Virus record (IMG/VR): IMGVR_UViG_3300032334_002567
Coordinates: 1 to 64,000 of that record
Reading direction: 5' to 3' (one strand)
Source of the DNA: a virus
Length of the DNA stretch: 64,000 nucleotides
Part shown: positions 50,890 through 58,206 of the stretch, piece by piece
Position numbering within the stretch: the first letter of the stretch is position 1
How the letters are laid out: every line of letters begins with the position of its first letter
Translations under genes and position numbers: made by a program
The notes under the pieces: generated by a model
Databases searched by the model: none
Told to the model about the DNA's origin: nothing
Seen by the model: the letters and a program-made list of their open reading frames with translations, nothing else

Positions 50890-51918
50890 TCAAGCGTCTT
50901 TTCTATACCACCAAGAGTTCTTGGGTGCAAGCCATTCGCCATCTTCGTGACGCCATTCAAAAACATCGCTCTGAACTTCACGCAAAACCTTGATCTTGCG
51001 ATTGTTGACCAAGCTATTCATGGCAGAAAGGGCCAATCGGTACTTCTTTAAGTCTTCACATCTGGTGAGTCTGTCCAATGCCAGATACAAAGCCTTAGCT
51101 GGATCTCCCTCGTCTACGAATCGCACATTCTTAATGCGATCACAGAAATCAGAAAGCAAAGCCGGTCCATAGAAGATATACATTTTTCCTACAGCCGCCT
51201 GCACTTCTGCTTGGGCCTTGGGAATGTGAGTCATCACCCAATCGATCACTTCTGACCACTGGATTGCAAACTCTGTGATTTCTGATGGTGTGTAGGAGAG
51301 CTTGGCATCAAGTCCACGCATAATCGCCTTGCAGAAACCAGCGGTTTTATTGCCCCAACGACGATCAACGACCATCTGCATCTTCTCACCAACACTTCTT
51401 TTCGATCCTGAGTCGATGGCAAACTTGCTCTCTGGAAGCACTCCAAAAGTGAAGTAAAAACAAACCTCTTGCTTTTTGCTTGCCAAGAAGGCGTTGATTC
51501 GATGTTGGCCATCACCAGCTTGTCCGTTGGTATCAATCGCAATGCTTTCATGAGTAGGAAGCCAGCGATCAGACTCAATGTCTCTTTGCAAAGCTTCAAC
51601 GTGCATTCTTTTAACACGCCGATTACCCTCGCTAATCGACCAAATTGCTCCAAGCAATTCTTCTGCCATTGGTCGAGTCAACATAATGAATTCACTGTAT
51701 TGGGTGCTCTTCTTCACGCATGTGAACCAAGGCTTTCCGCTACGGTGAGCTTCGCTGAGATAGTGGTTTCGGTTTTCAATCGCTTCTGCTTCGATGAGCT
51801 TGATTTGCTCTTCGCTGCTGCTTGAGACGATTGATTCTTTTGGAGTGACACCAGGAATGCTGGGCTTCAACTTCGAACCAGCAATGATTAAATCAGCGAC
51901 CGAGCCTACCTTACCCAT
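50890..51918 (-). CDS. ParB-like/DGQHR-domain protein
   Basis: 342 aa with an AAAGGAG ribosome binding site. The DGQHR motif (136-140, in GQAGDGQHRINAF) is the hallmark of ParB/sulfiredoxin-like and DndB-like proteins. The N-terminal 50 residues are charged, and the C-terminal 190 residues are helical. Roles range from DNA binding and nuclease to protein-DNA clamp. GC content is visibly higher than neighbouring genes, as in a recently acquired host gene. A plausible -35/-10 pair lies ~50 bp upstream. Confidence 0.75.
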   Translation of the reverse strand: MGKVGSVADLIIAGSKLKPSIPGVTPKESIVSSSSEEQIKLIEAEAIENRNHYLSEAHRSGKPWFTCVKKSTQYSEFIMLTRPMAEELLGAIWSISEGNRRVKRMHVEALQRDIESDRWLPTHESIAIDTNGQAGDGQHRINAFLASKKQEVCFYFTFGVLPESKFAIDSGSKRSVGEKMQMVVDRRWGNKTAGFCKAIMRGLDAKLSYTPSEITEFAIQWSEVIDWVMTHIPKAQAEVQAAVGKMYIFYGPALLSDFCDRIKNVRFVDEGDPAKALYLALDRLTRCEDLKKYRLALSAMNSLVNNRKIKVLREVQSDVFEWRHEDGEWLAPKNSWWYRKDA

Positions 51919-51965
51919 GGATTAGCTCCTTTGTTAGGGTTGTTTTGGTTATTGATCTGTCAGCT

Positions 51966-51993
51966 ATGTTAGCACGACTTATTCGGTTGTAAA
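51966..51993 (-). promoter_or_regulatory. Sigma70-like promoter for the ParB-like gene
   Basis: On the minus strand TTTACA (51993-51988) and TAACAT (51971-51966) are spaced by 16 bp and lie 47 bp before the start codon. It is a moderate match to consensus, consistent with early expression. Confidence 0.4.
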
Positions 51994-52039
51994 GGGGGCC
52001 ACAATCAACTTCTTCTATTTCAAAATTAGCACAAAAGAC

Positions 52040-52047
52040 ACTAAATA
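52040..52047 (+). promoter_or_regulatory. Late-promoter-like box ACTAAATA
   Basis: The fourth copy of ACTAAATA in an intergenic gap, 43 nt before the ATG of a glycosyltransferase and opposite in direction to the ParB-like gene. Confidence 0.45.
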
Positions 52048-52090
52048 AAGTGGCGAGTTAAGGATAACTTTTGCTTTTACAAGGAGGTAA

Positions 52091-52759
52091 ATGATTTGGC
52101 ACTCCCCCAAAATTTTAATTTGTTTGCCTACATTTCACTCAGAAATAGCATGGCTTGAACGATCTACAGAATCAGTTTCAAAGCAAACTTACGCAAACTT
52201 TGATTGCTATCTAGTCAAAGATTCTTGTACCAAGGCAGGCACTCCATGCCTTGAGTGCGACAACTGCAGGGCGACTGTGTCTTTTTGCCAGAAGCTTGCA
52301 CAAAAGGATAAAAGATTCAAGTTTTTTAATTTGCCTCTTAATTGTGCAGGTGCAGGTTGGGGGCCGAGAAATTTTGCTATACAAAATACTAAGCATGATT
52401 TAATAGCCTACCTAGATGATGATAATTGGTATGAGCCAAATCATCTAGAACTGTTGCTAGAAGCTTTAAAATCTAAAGATTCAGATATGGCATACACAGG
52501 CACTAGGTTAATTAAAAAAGATGGAACAATAGAAGGCATAAGAATTCATCCGTATGAGCCAAAGCAAGGGTACATAGATACATCTGAAATACTACACAAG
52601 AGGTTTTTAATAGAAAAATATGGAGGGTGGAGATGGGTAAAAAAAGGAAATGATTGGGATATAGTCTCTAGGTGGGTTCCGGGGTTAAAATGGAGCCACA
52701 CAAATCAAATCACCTTAAATTTTTACCTTCGTGAAGGATGTGGAATACACAGAACTTAA
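52091..52759 (+). CDS. Family 2 (GT-A) glycosyltransferase with a Cys-rich insert
   Basis: 222 aa with an AAGGAGG ribosome binding site. It starts KILICLPTFHSEIAWLERS and has the DDD motif in YLDDDNWY near residues 111-113. An unusual insert near residues 45-62 has CTKAGTPCLECDNC, four or five Cys that could bind zinc. GT2 enzymes transfer a sugar from a nucleotide donor. It is likely cytoplasmic. It is one of four glycosyltransferase-like proteins in the window. Confidence 0.8.
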   Translation: MIWHSPKILICLPTFHSEIAWLERSTESVSKQTYANFDCYLVKDSCTKAGTPCLECDNCRATVSFCQKLAQKDKRFKFFNLPLNCAGAGWGPRNFAIQNTKHDLIAYLDDDNWYEPNHLELLLEALKSKDSDMAYTGTRLIKKDGTIEGIRIHPYEPKQGYIDTSEILHKRFLIEKYGGWRWVKKGNDWDIVSRWVPGLKWSHTNQITLNFYLREGCGIHRT

Positions 52760-53166
52760 AAGAACTTCCAGAATTTTGATTTTTCTTTTGGTTTTTGCTC
52801 TGGCTCTTCTTTTATTTTTTGAGCTAACATTTTTTGCTTTTCTTTTTTTCTTGCATTGTGTATGGCTCTTTTCACAAGTAGTTTGGCTGCGATTGGAATA
52901 AAAGGTAGATTCCTTTTATCCGACTCTTCTTTGAGCCAATCAACCACTCTATCAATGTTTTGTTCTGTCCATTCGCTTCCATTTTGATCCATTATTGCAG
53001 CTCTTTCGTTACATTTACAACTTGGAGTAGGAACTATGCCTACTTTTGCTAAAAGAGCTTTTAGTTCAGTGCCGGGACCTTCAGGGTTTTCTAGATAATT
53101 TTGTAGATTTTCTATGTATCTGGTTCTTAGATTTTGTACGTCTTCTATGTTGAAAGATTTACGCAT
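52756..53166 (-). CDS. Hypothetical protein
   Basis: 136 aa. The N-terminal half is helical (RNLRTRYIENLQNYLENPEG outline), with a CKC pair near residue 49. The C-terminus is a Lys-rich helix ending in FWKFF. It starts 1 bp from the stop of the Cys-rich gene, so they are coupled. No family is recognised. Confidence 0.55.
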   Translation of the reverse strand: MRKSFNIEDVQNLRTRYIENLQNYLENPEGPGTELKALLAKVGIVPTPSCKCNERAAIMDQNGSEWTEQNIDRVVDWLKEESDKRNLPFIPIAAKLLVKRAIHNARKKEKQKMLAQKIKEEPEQKPKEKSKFWKFF

Positions 53167-53739
53167 TTAATTTGCCTCTTTACGTAATCTAAAATTATTT
53201 CTACTAATCATAGCACGAGTTTGATGTGCAAAAGAAACTATATCTGCCCTGTGTTCGGTGATTGTTTCTTTAGCAGGCAAACCAGAATCTAATTTATCCA
53301 AGCAAACTACTAAAGGTATTCTAGCAACCGGACCAAAGTGAAAACATCCATCTTTTAGTATCGCTCCACATTGCTTTGCTGCTTCCCAAGCATCTTCTTT
53401 GCTAACATTTGGAAACTCAACAAAGCTATTCTCTAAATTTTCTATTGTTATTCTTTCTGGTTCTTGACTTGGAGGCTCAAACAAAGAGTCAAGCGGAGTA
53501 GTATAGGTGCAACAATCCTCAGCATTAATATCACAACAATCAAAACACTCTGTGTAGCATCGTCTATCACAAAAACAGCCGTCGTCTTGTGGTGATCCAG
53601 TTGGAACACAAAGAGGTCCTGGACCACCGAGGGCACAAGTCCAGTTAGGATTTTGATCGTCTGGTGGGTAACAGCAACCTTCTGCTTTTGCCAACATTAC
53701 AAATAAAATATCGTCTTCTTCTTGTTTTTCTTGGCTCAT
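53167..53739 (-). CDS. Cysteine-rich protein
   Basis: 190 aa. Residues ~22-75 hold about 16 Cys in a dense array (including CFCDRRCYTECFDCC and DCC), as in small disulfide- or metal-binding domains. There is no signal peptide, so metal binding in the cytoplasm is more likely than disulfides, unless it is a virion surface knob. The C-terminal ~100 residues are a separate alpha/beta region. No family is recognised. It is coupled by 4-bp overlap to the adenylate-forming enzyme upstream. Confidence 0.6.
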   Translation of the reverse strand: MSQEKQEEDDILFVMLAKAEGCCYPPDDQNPNWTCALGGPGPLCVPTGSPQDDGCFCDRRCYTECFDCCDINAEDCCTYTTPLDSLFEPPSQEPERITIENLENSFVEFPNVSKEDAWEAAKQCGAILKDGCFHFGPVARIPLVVCLDKLDSGLPAKETITEHRADIVSFAHQTRAMISRNNFRLRKEAN

Positions 53740-54950
53740 TCTTCCACCTTAAAAGTAAAATCAATGTCTAAAAACTTATCACTTATTCTTTTTTTGTCTT
53801 CTTCGCTTATTTCTTTGCTAGAAATGATTAAAATACTTTCTACTTGACATCTAACTTGTTTTATACCTATTATATTTAAACTTAGTAATTCTTGTTTAAT
53901 TTTATTTATAGATTCACCTTTAATTGTAAAAGGTCTACTATCTAAAAATTCAAATTGACGATAAAGCCTTCCGCAATCACAACGAGAATATTCTTGCTCT
54001 ATTTTACAATAATCTCCATTCCAATATCTTATAAAAGGACTTGGTAACGAAAAATAATCAGTGCTAAGTAATTTTTTGTCTTTTTCTTCGCACCAACTTA
54101 AATTATCTAATAGATGTTGTCTTCTTTCTTTACAAGTGATAAATGTAGATCCGCCATCCCAGCAACGCATATGGTCACAAAATTTATCTATAAAACCAGA
54201 TTCCAATAAAAAGCTTACATCTTTTTTGAGTATTTTTTCATTTGTATTGCTTAAAAGTGTACAAATTTTACCCTTAAAATTAAACTTTTTAATATAGTGA
54301 CACAAAGAGTTTATAGTAGAACCGGGACCTAACAAAACATCTATTTTATTTTCAGATAAAAATTTCAGCAAATCACGATAAAAAACATCTGGTTGATATT
54401 TGAGTAATTCTAAACTAGCACAATGCGATGTGGATTGATACTTTTCGCCATGCTTCTCCATAAAATTAGGGGGGTTTTTAAAAGTCTCCACGGCATTGTT
54501 AGACACTACCCTATTCTTAAAAAGATAAAGAACATGTGGATTAAAAATATTAAATTCGTCTAAAATCAAATCATAATGATTTTCACATTCTATGAATTTT
54601 AAGAATGGATCCCACCTAAGATACTCAAATCCAACGCCGGTTGTGCTTCCACTACTACGCATTATTTGAGATTCAGATGATAACTCACTAACATACCAAT
54701 CCTTTTTATTCAACAAATCGTCTTTTGAAAAATAAAATTGATTTTTATCTCTATAAACCTTGCTGTTTTTAAAAGCCCAAAGCTCAATATTTTTCTTTAA
54801 AACATTAACAACATCTAAAAGAACTTCTTGATCTTCATAAAGCAAGCCAGAACAAAAACTTTTGTAATCGTACAATACTTGTTTATTAGGTAAGTTATTT
54901 TTCCATTTAACTAGAAATTCTTTAGTTTTTTTATAACCTAGTTTTAGCAT
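53736..54950 (-). CDS. PaaK/CapK-like adenylate-forming enzyme
   Basis: 404 aa. The AMP-binding P-loop SSGSTTG is at 99-105, a VLLGPGSTINSL segment at ~205-216, and a CxC pair (C324, C326) in EYSRCDCGR leads into SRPFTIKGESIN, as in phenylacetate-CoA-ligase-like proteins (PaaK, CapK, F390 synthetase). These activate a carboxylic acid as the AMP ester. A phage-borne member could provide activated carboxylate for amide formation or envelope modification. The N-terminal lid is degenerate. It shares a strand with the Cys-rich protein and a LAGLIDADG-like gene. Confidence 0.6.
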   Translation of the reverse strand: MLKLGYKKTKEFLVKWKNNLPNKQVLYDYKSFCSGLLYEDQEVLLDVVNVLKKNIELWAFKNSKVYRDKNQFYFSKDDLLNKKDWYVSELSSESQIMRSSGSTTGVGFEYLRWDPFLKFIECENHYDLILDEFNIFNPHVLYLFKNRVVSNNAVETFKNPPNFMEKHGEKYQSTSHCASLELLKYQPDVFYRDLLKFLSENKIDVLLGPGSTINSLCHYIKKFNFKGKICTLLSNTNEKILKKDVSFLLESGFIDKFCDHMRCWDGGSTFITCKERRQHLLDNLSWCEEKDKKLLSTDYFSLPSPFIRYWNGDYCKIEQEYSRCDCGRLYRQFEFLDSRPFTIKGESINKIKQELLSLNIIGIKQVRCQVESILIISSKEISEEDKKRISDKFLDIDFTFKVEE

Positions 54951-54952
54951 AG

Positions 54953-55513
54953 CTATAACATAAAATCTGGTGTTTTTGGAGTAATGTATTTTAGGAACTC
55001 CACAGTTCCATTATTTGTAAAAACTACCTCATATCGACCTCTACATTGATGAGTGCTGCATTCGCAGTCCAAAGATCTAAAGTACTCTGCAATTGTTTCG
55101 CTTCCAGTTTTCCCAAATTTTTGTGTTCTAAGATAACATTTTCTTTTGCTTCTTCTGCCTGAGTCTAAAAACCAAACCATCCAAGACTCATCTGTCAAAA
55201 CCTCTAAAGTTTCCCGAGCTATTATCTTCGATGAGTCTTTATAAAAAATGTTATGTATGTCATTAAAGATAGGATATGCTACACTATAAACTCTATAAGT
55301 ATTTTTATCTTTTTTTATAGTATTCTTATCTATCTTAAAAAAATTACTTAACATATCAACTTTATAAGACAGCCAGTCTTTATTTTTATCTCGCATGGCC
55401 AAGTAGCAGTTCTTACCTTTGGATGGTCTTATAATAGAAGAACCTCCCAAGATAGTACCATAAAGCACTTGCTTTTGTTTTTCTGTAAATTTTGGACCAA
55501 TTTGGTAAGTCAT
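54953..55513 (-). CDS. LAGLIDADG-like homing endonuclease, catalytic Asp altered
   Basis: 186 aa. Motif 1, LYGTILGGSSI (residues 17-27), corresponds to LxGxLLGDGxI but has Gly in place of the catalytic Asp. Motif 2, WMVWFLDSGRR (110-120), keeps D116. Freestanding LAGLIDADG proteins are mobile elements in phages. The lost Asp suggests a decaying or repurposed copy. It sits between an adenylate-forming enzyme and a capsid-targeting-type gene, 2 bp from the former. Confidence 0.68.
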   Translation of the reverse strand: MTYQIGPKFTEKQKQVLYGTILGGSSIIRPSKGKNCYLAMRDKNKDWLSYKVDMLSNFFKIDKNTIKKDKNTYRVYSVAYPIFNDIHNIFYKDSSKIIARETLEVLTDESWMVWFLDSGRRSKRKCYLRTQKFGKTGSETIAEYFRSLDCECSTHQCRGRYEVVFTNNGTVEFLKYITPKTPDFML

Positions 55514-55516
55514 AAA

Positions 55517-56056
55517 TTAATCTTTGTCTTTAAAAAATTGCATATTTTTATCTGCCCATTCTATAACCATGTGCGTTCCTCTGGACAACAGTCCTACCAA
55601 TTGGGTGGGGTTTCCAGAACCCTCTATTGATATGTTTTCTCTTTCATTATTCTCGATCCAAACCAAAGAAAATATTAAACTTTTTCTTTTCTTAAGTTCT
55701 TCTACCATTTGGTGAATAGTAACTAGAGATAAATCTGGGATGCCTAGTTCTTGATATTTTTTCTTTAGTTTTTCTTCTTGGGACTCAATTATTAGCAATA
55801 AATTATCAGAAAGAGCTTTTAAACCAGCTTCTAAATTTGCTCCACTAAAAAATATTTTACATAAGTTTGAATCAACTTTGGTTAATTTGGCTTCGAAACT
55901 TGTCGTTTCATTAGCATTTTTTACCATGTATTCTATTTCTTCTTGCACTCCCCTAGACAGTATTTCATAAAAAACAAAGAAAGGTCCGTCTTTTGTTTCT
56001 ACTAATTTAACCCCGTCTATTCTTTTAAAAATATTTATAAAATCTTCAAAATTCAT
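55517..56056 (-). CDS. Hypothetical protein with partial targeting-type N-terminus
   Basis: 179 aa. MNFEDFINIFKRIDG starts like the targeting peptide but has no (I/L)xE site nearby. The body is alpha/beta with a coiled-coil stretch (EEKLKKKYQELG). It lies 7 bp downstream of a clear targeting-type gene and may have lost the site. Function is unknown. Confidence 0.5.
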   Translation of the reverse strand: MNFEDFINIFKRIDGVKLVETKDGPFFVFYEILSRGVQEEIEYMVKNANETTSFEAKLTKVDSNLCKIFFSGANLEAGLKALSDNLLLIIESQEEKLKKKYQELGIPDLSLVTIHQMVEELKKRKSLIFSLVWIENNERENISIEGSGNPTQLVGLLSRGTHMVIEWADKNMQFFKDKD

Positions 56057-56063
56057 TTAATTC

Positions 56064-56579
56064 CTATCTAATCATTGATTTTGGAAGAACCCTATAGAGT
56101 TTGATAATATGCTTACAAAGCATAGGATCATTGTTTGGATTCACAGAAGGTCTATTACCAGTGGGTGTGTATGAAGACCTTTTTCTTCCAAACAAGGATT
56201 TGTCTAGGTGGTCGGCATAATTGCCTCGCCAATAAAAATCCTTACAATTGCAGCGAACTAAAACATGACTATTTGGATCAATTTTATTAAATTCATAGCT
56301 TTTACCATTATTTGCAACTATTTTAACATTAAGTCCCGCACCATATTTGACATTTTTAAACAATATAGAAGGCATATATTCTTTGCCATTTTCTGTATTT
56401 TGAGCCAAACCTTTCAGGTATAGAGTTTTTAATCCTAAATAAGGGACCCAGTGTAGTTTTGATATCTTTATTGGGTCTATTGCGTATTGTCTTCTAGTGG
56501 CCTTAGGAAAAGCCTTCACGGTACTTGTGTACAAGTCGTTTAAACTGCTCTCTGCTATAAACCATTGTTCGAAATTCAT
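56064..56579 (-). CDS. SWIM zinc-finger protein with capsid-targeting-type N-terminus
   Basis: 171 aa. MNFEQWFIAE-S is the closest match here to the T4 targeting peptide (MKTYQEFIAE). A SWIM finger is complete: C110-N-C112, then C155-K-H157, a DNA- or protein-binding motif. The middle residues (SYEFNKIDPNSHVLVRC) form the preceding hairpin. Packing in the head and binding to DNA would fit both features. AATAAATA ends 4 nt before the ATG. Confidence 0.65.
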   Translation of the reverse strand: MNFEQWFIAESSLNDLYTSTVKAFPKATRRQYAIDPIKISKLHWVPYLGLKTLYLKGLAQNTENGKEYMPSILFKNVKYGAGLNVKIVANNGKSYEFNKIDPNSHVLVRCNCKDFYWRGNYADHLDKSLFGRKRSSYTPTGNRPSVNPNNDPMLCKHIIKLYRVLPKSMIR

Positions 56580-56583
56580 ACTA

Positions 56584-56591
56584 TATTTATT
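56584..56591 (-). promoter_or_regulatory. Late-promoter-like box AATAAATA, 4 nt before the ATG
   Basis: AATAAATA fits NATAAATA and repeats the short spacing seen at 32712, 36986 and 37339, all before targeting-type genes. Confidence 0.45.
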
Positions 56592-56633
56592 ATCATAATG
56601 TTCAAAACTTAACTATAATAAATCGGAGGAATA

Positions 56634-56930
56634 ATGGAAAAAGAAGAAAAAGAAGAGATTATAAAGTTTGAGAATAGAAAGACTTTTGAAGTCAAAATGA
56701 GACCTGCCAATGGAGGGGGAATAGAAAAAGCAATTTTTATAGATGGTGAACTACTAGATTGGCAAGTAGATATAAACTCTTTGGTAGATGCTATGAAAAT
56801 GGGGCCACAGTACATGAGAGAAATTCAAAGGGACATAGAAAAGCACTTTGTAGAATCTGTGTCTGATACTGTTGGAAGAAAAGTCACAGCAGAAGATATT
56901 AAACAAGCAATTAAAGTTGGATATATCTGA
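56634..56930 (+). CDS. Hypothetical protein
   Basis: 98 aa with a GGAGG ribosome binding site. A basic N-terminus is followed by an alpha/beta region and a C-terminal helix (SDTVGRKVTAEDIKQAIKVG) reminiscent of short histone-like or NAP contacts, without a match I trust. It lies 1 bp before the aminotransferase ATG, so it is coupled to it. Confidence 0.55.
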   Translation: MEKEEKEEIIKFENRKTFEVKMRPANGGGIEKAIFIDGELLDWQVDINSLVDAMKMGPQYMREIQRDIEKHFVESVSDTVGRKVTAEDIKQAIKVGYI

Positions 56931-56931
56931 T

Positions 56932-58206
56932 ATGAGTATGGTACATGATATACTGTGTAAACACACTATAGGCGATGGAGAAAAAATCGTCATAGACCCA
57001 GTTAAAAGCAATGGTGTGTATCTTGTAGACTTAATTGATGGAAAAAAATACCTAGACTGTTCAAGTCAATATGCCAGCATGGCTCTTGGTTGGAATAATC
57101 CAACATTAAAAAAATACCTAGAAGAAAACAAAGAAAGTCTAAATTTCTGTAATTTGCATAAAATTGCAAACTGTGATTTTTACACAACAGTGTATGCAGA
57201 ATTTGTAAGCAAGTTTTCTGAAATTACAAGTGATTTCAAACATTTGTTTTTTGTAGAAGGTGGAACTTTAGGTGTAGAAAACGCAATAAAAGCAGCCTTT
57301 GATTGGAAAGCTAAGAAACTCGGGCTGACTCATAAAGCTTCTAATTCTATAGTTAACAAGTTCGATGTTATACATTTACAGCAGGCGTTTCATGGAAGAA
57401 GCGGATATTGTTTGTCTATAACTAACACAATAGCAAACAAAGTTTCATTGTTCCCAAAGTTTAATTGGACAAGAATAAAAAATCCAAAGTTAGAATTTCC
57501 TATCGTTGAAAGCAAAGTCGCAATAGATGAAGAGCTAAGCTTGTTGCAGGCCGAAAATGCTCTGAAATCGAATAATGTGGCTGCAATAGTTCTGGAAACC
57601 ATTCAAGGTGAAGGAGGTGATAATCACTTTAGAACAGAATATTTCAAAGCTTTGCGTAAACTTGCAGATCAATATGAGGCATTACTTATATTGGACGAGG
57701 TTCAAACTGGTGTTGGACTTACGGGTAAAATGTGGGCTTACCAACATTCTGGGATAATCCCAGATATAATAGCTTTTGGAAAAAAGACACAAGTTTGCGG
57801 CTTTGCTTCCACCGATAGGATTGATGAAGTTTCTGATAATGTTTTTCGTGAATCAAGTAGAATAAGTTCTACTTGGGGCGGTAATATAATTGATATGTAC
57901 AGATTTACTCAAATAATAGAAATATTACAAGAACAAAGATTGGTTGATAATGCCAAAGAAGTGGGCGAATATTTTTTAAATAAACTTTATGAAGTAAAAA
58001 ATATAAAGAATGTTAGGGGCAAAGGATTAATGATTGCCTTTGATCTAAATACAACCCAAGAAAGAAATGAAGTTCTAAAAAAGCTTCAGTCAGATATGGC
58101 TATATTGCCTTGTGGAGAAAAGTCAATTCGTTTAAGGCCACATCTCATCTTCTCTAAAGATAATGTAGATGAAGCCATATATTATATAAATAAATCTGTT
58201 TCTTAA
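56932..58206 (+). CDS. lat: L-lysine 6-aminotransferase
   Basis: 424 aa from ATG 56932, the first in-frame ATG after the previous stop. Class III aminotransferase with L-lysine epsilon-transaminase features: the AFHGRSGYC loop (152-160), LETIQGEGGD (221-230), D255/E256 in LDEVQTG, and the PLP lysine in AFGKKTQVCG (K284/K285), characteristic of Lat. It converts lysine and 2-oxoglutarate to allysine and glutamate. The same phage carries glutamate dehydrogenase nearby, which would recycle the glutamate. The ribosome binding site is weak. Confidence 0.85.
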   Translation: MSMVHDILCKHTIGDGEKIVIDPVKSNGVYLVDLIDGKKYLDCSSQYASMALGWNNPTLKKYLEENKESLNFCNLHKIANCDFYTTVYAEFVSKFSEITSDFKHLFFVEGGTLGVENAIKAAFDWKAKKLGLTHKASNSIVNKFDVIHLQQAFHGRSGYCLSITNTIANKVSLFPKFNWTRIKNPKLEFPIVESKVAIDEELSLLQAENALKSNNVAAIVLETIQGEGGDNHFRTEYFKALRKLADQYEALLILDEVQTGVGLTGKMWAYQHSGIIPDIIAFGKKTQVCGFASTDRIDEVSDNVFRESSRISSTWGGNIIDMYRFTQIIEILQEQRLVDNAKEVGEYFLNKLYEVKNIKNVRGKGLMIAFDLNTTQERNEVLKKLQSDMAILPCGEKSIRLRPHLIFSKDNVDEAIYYINKSVS

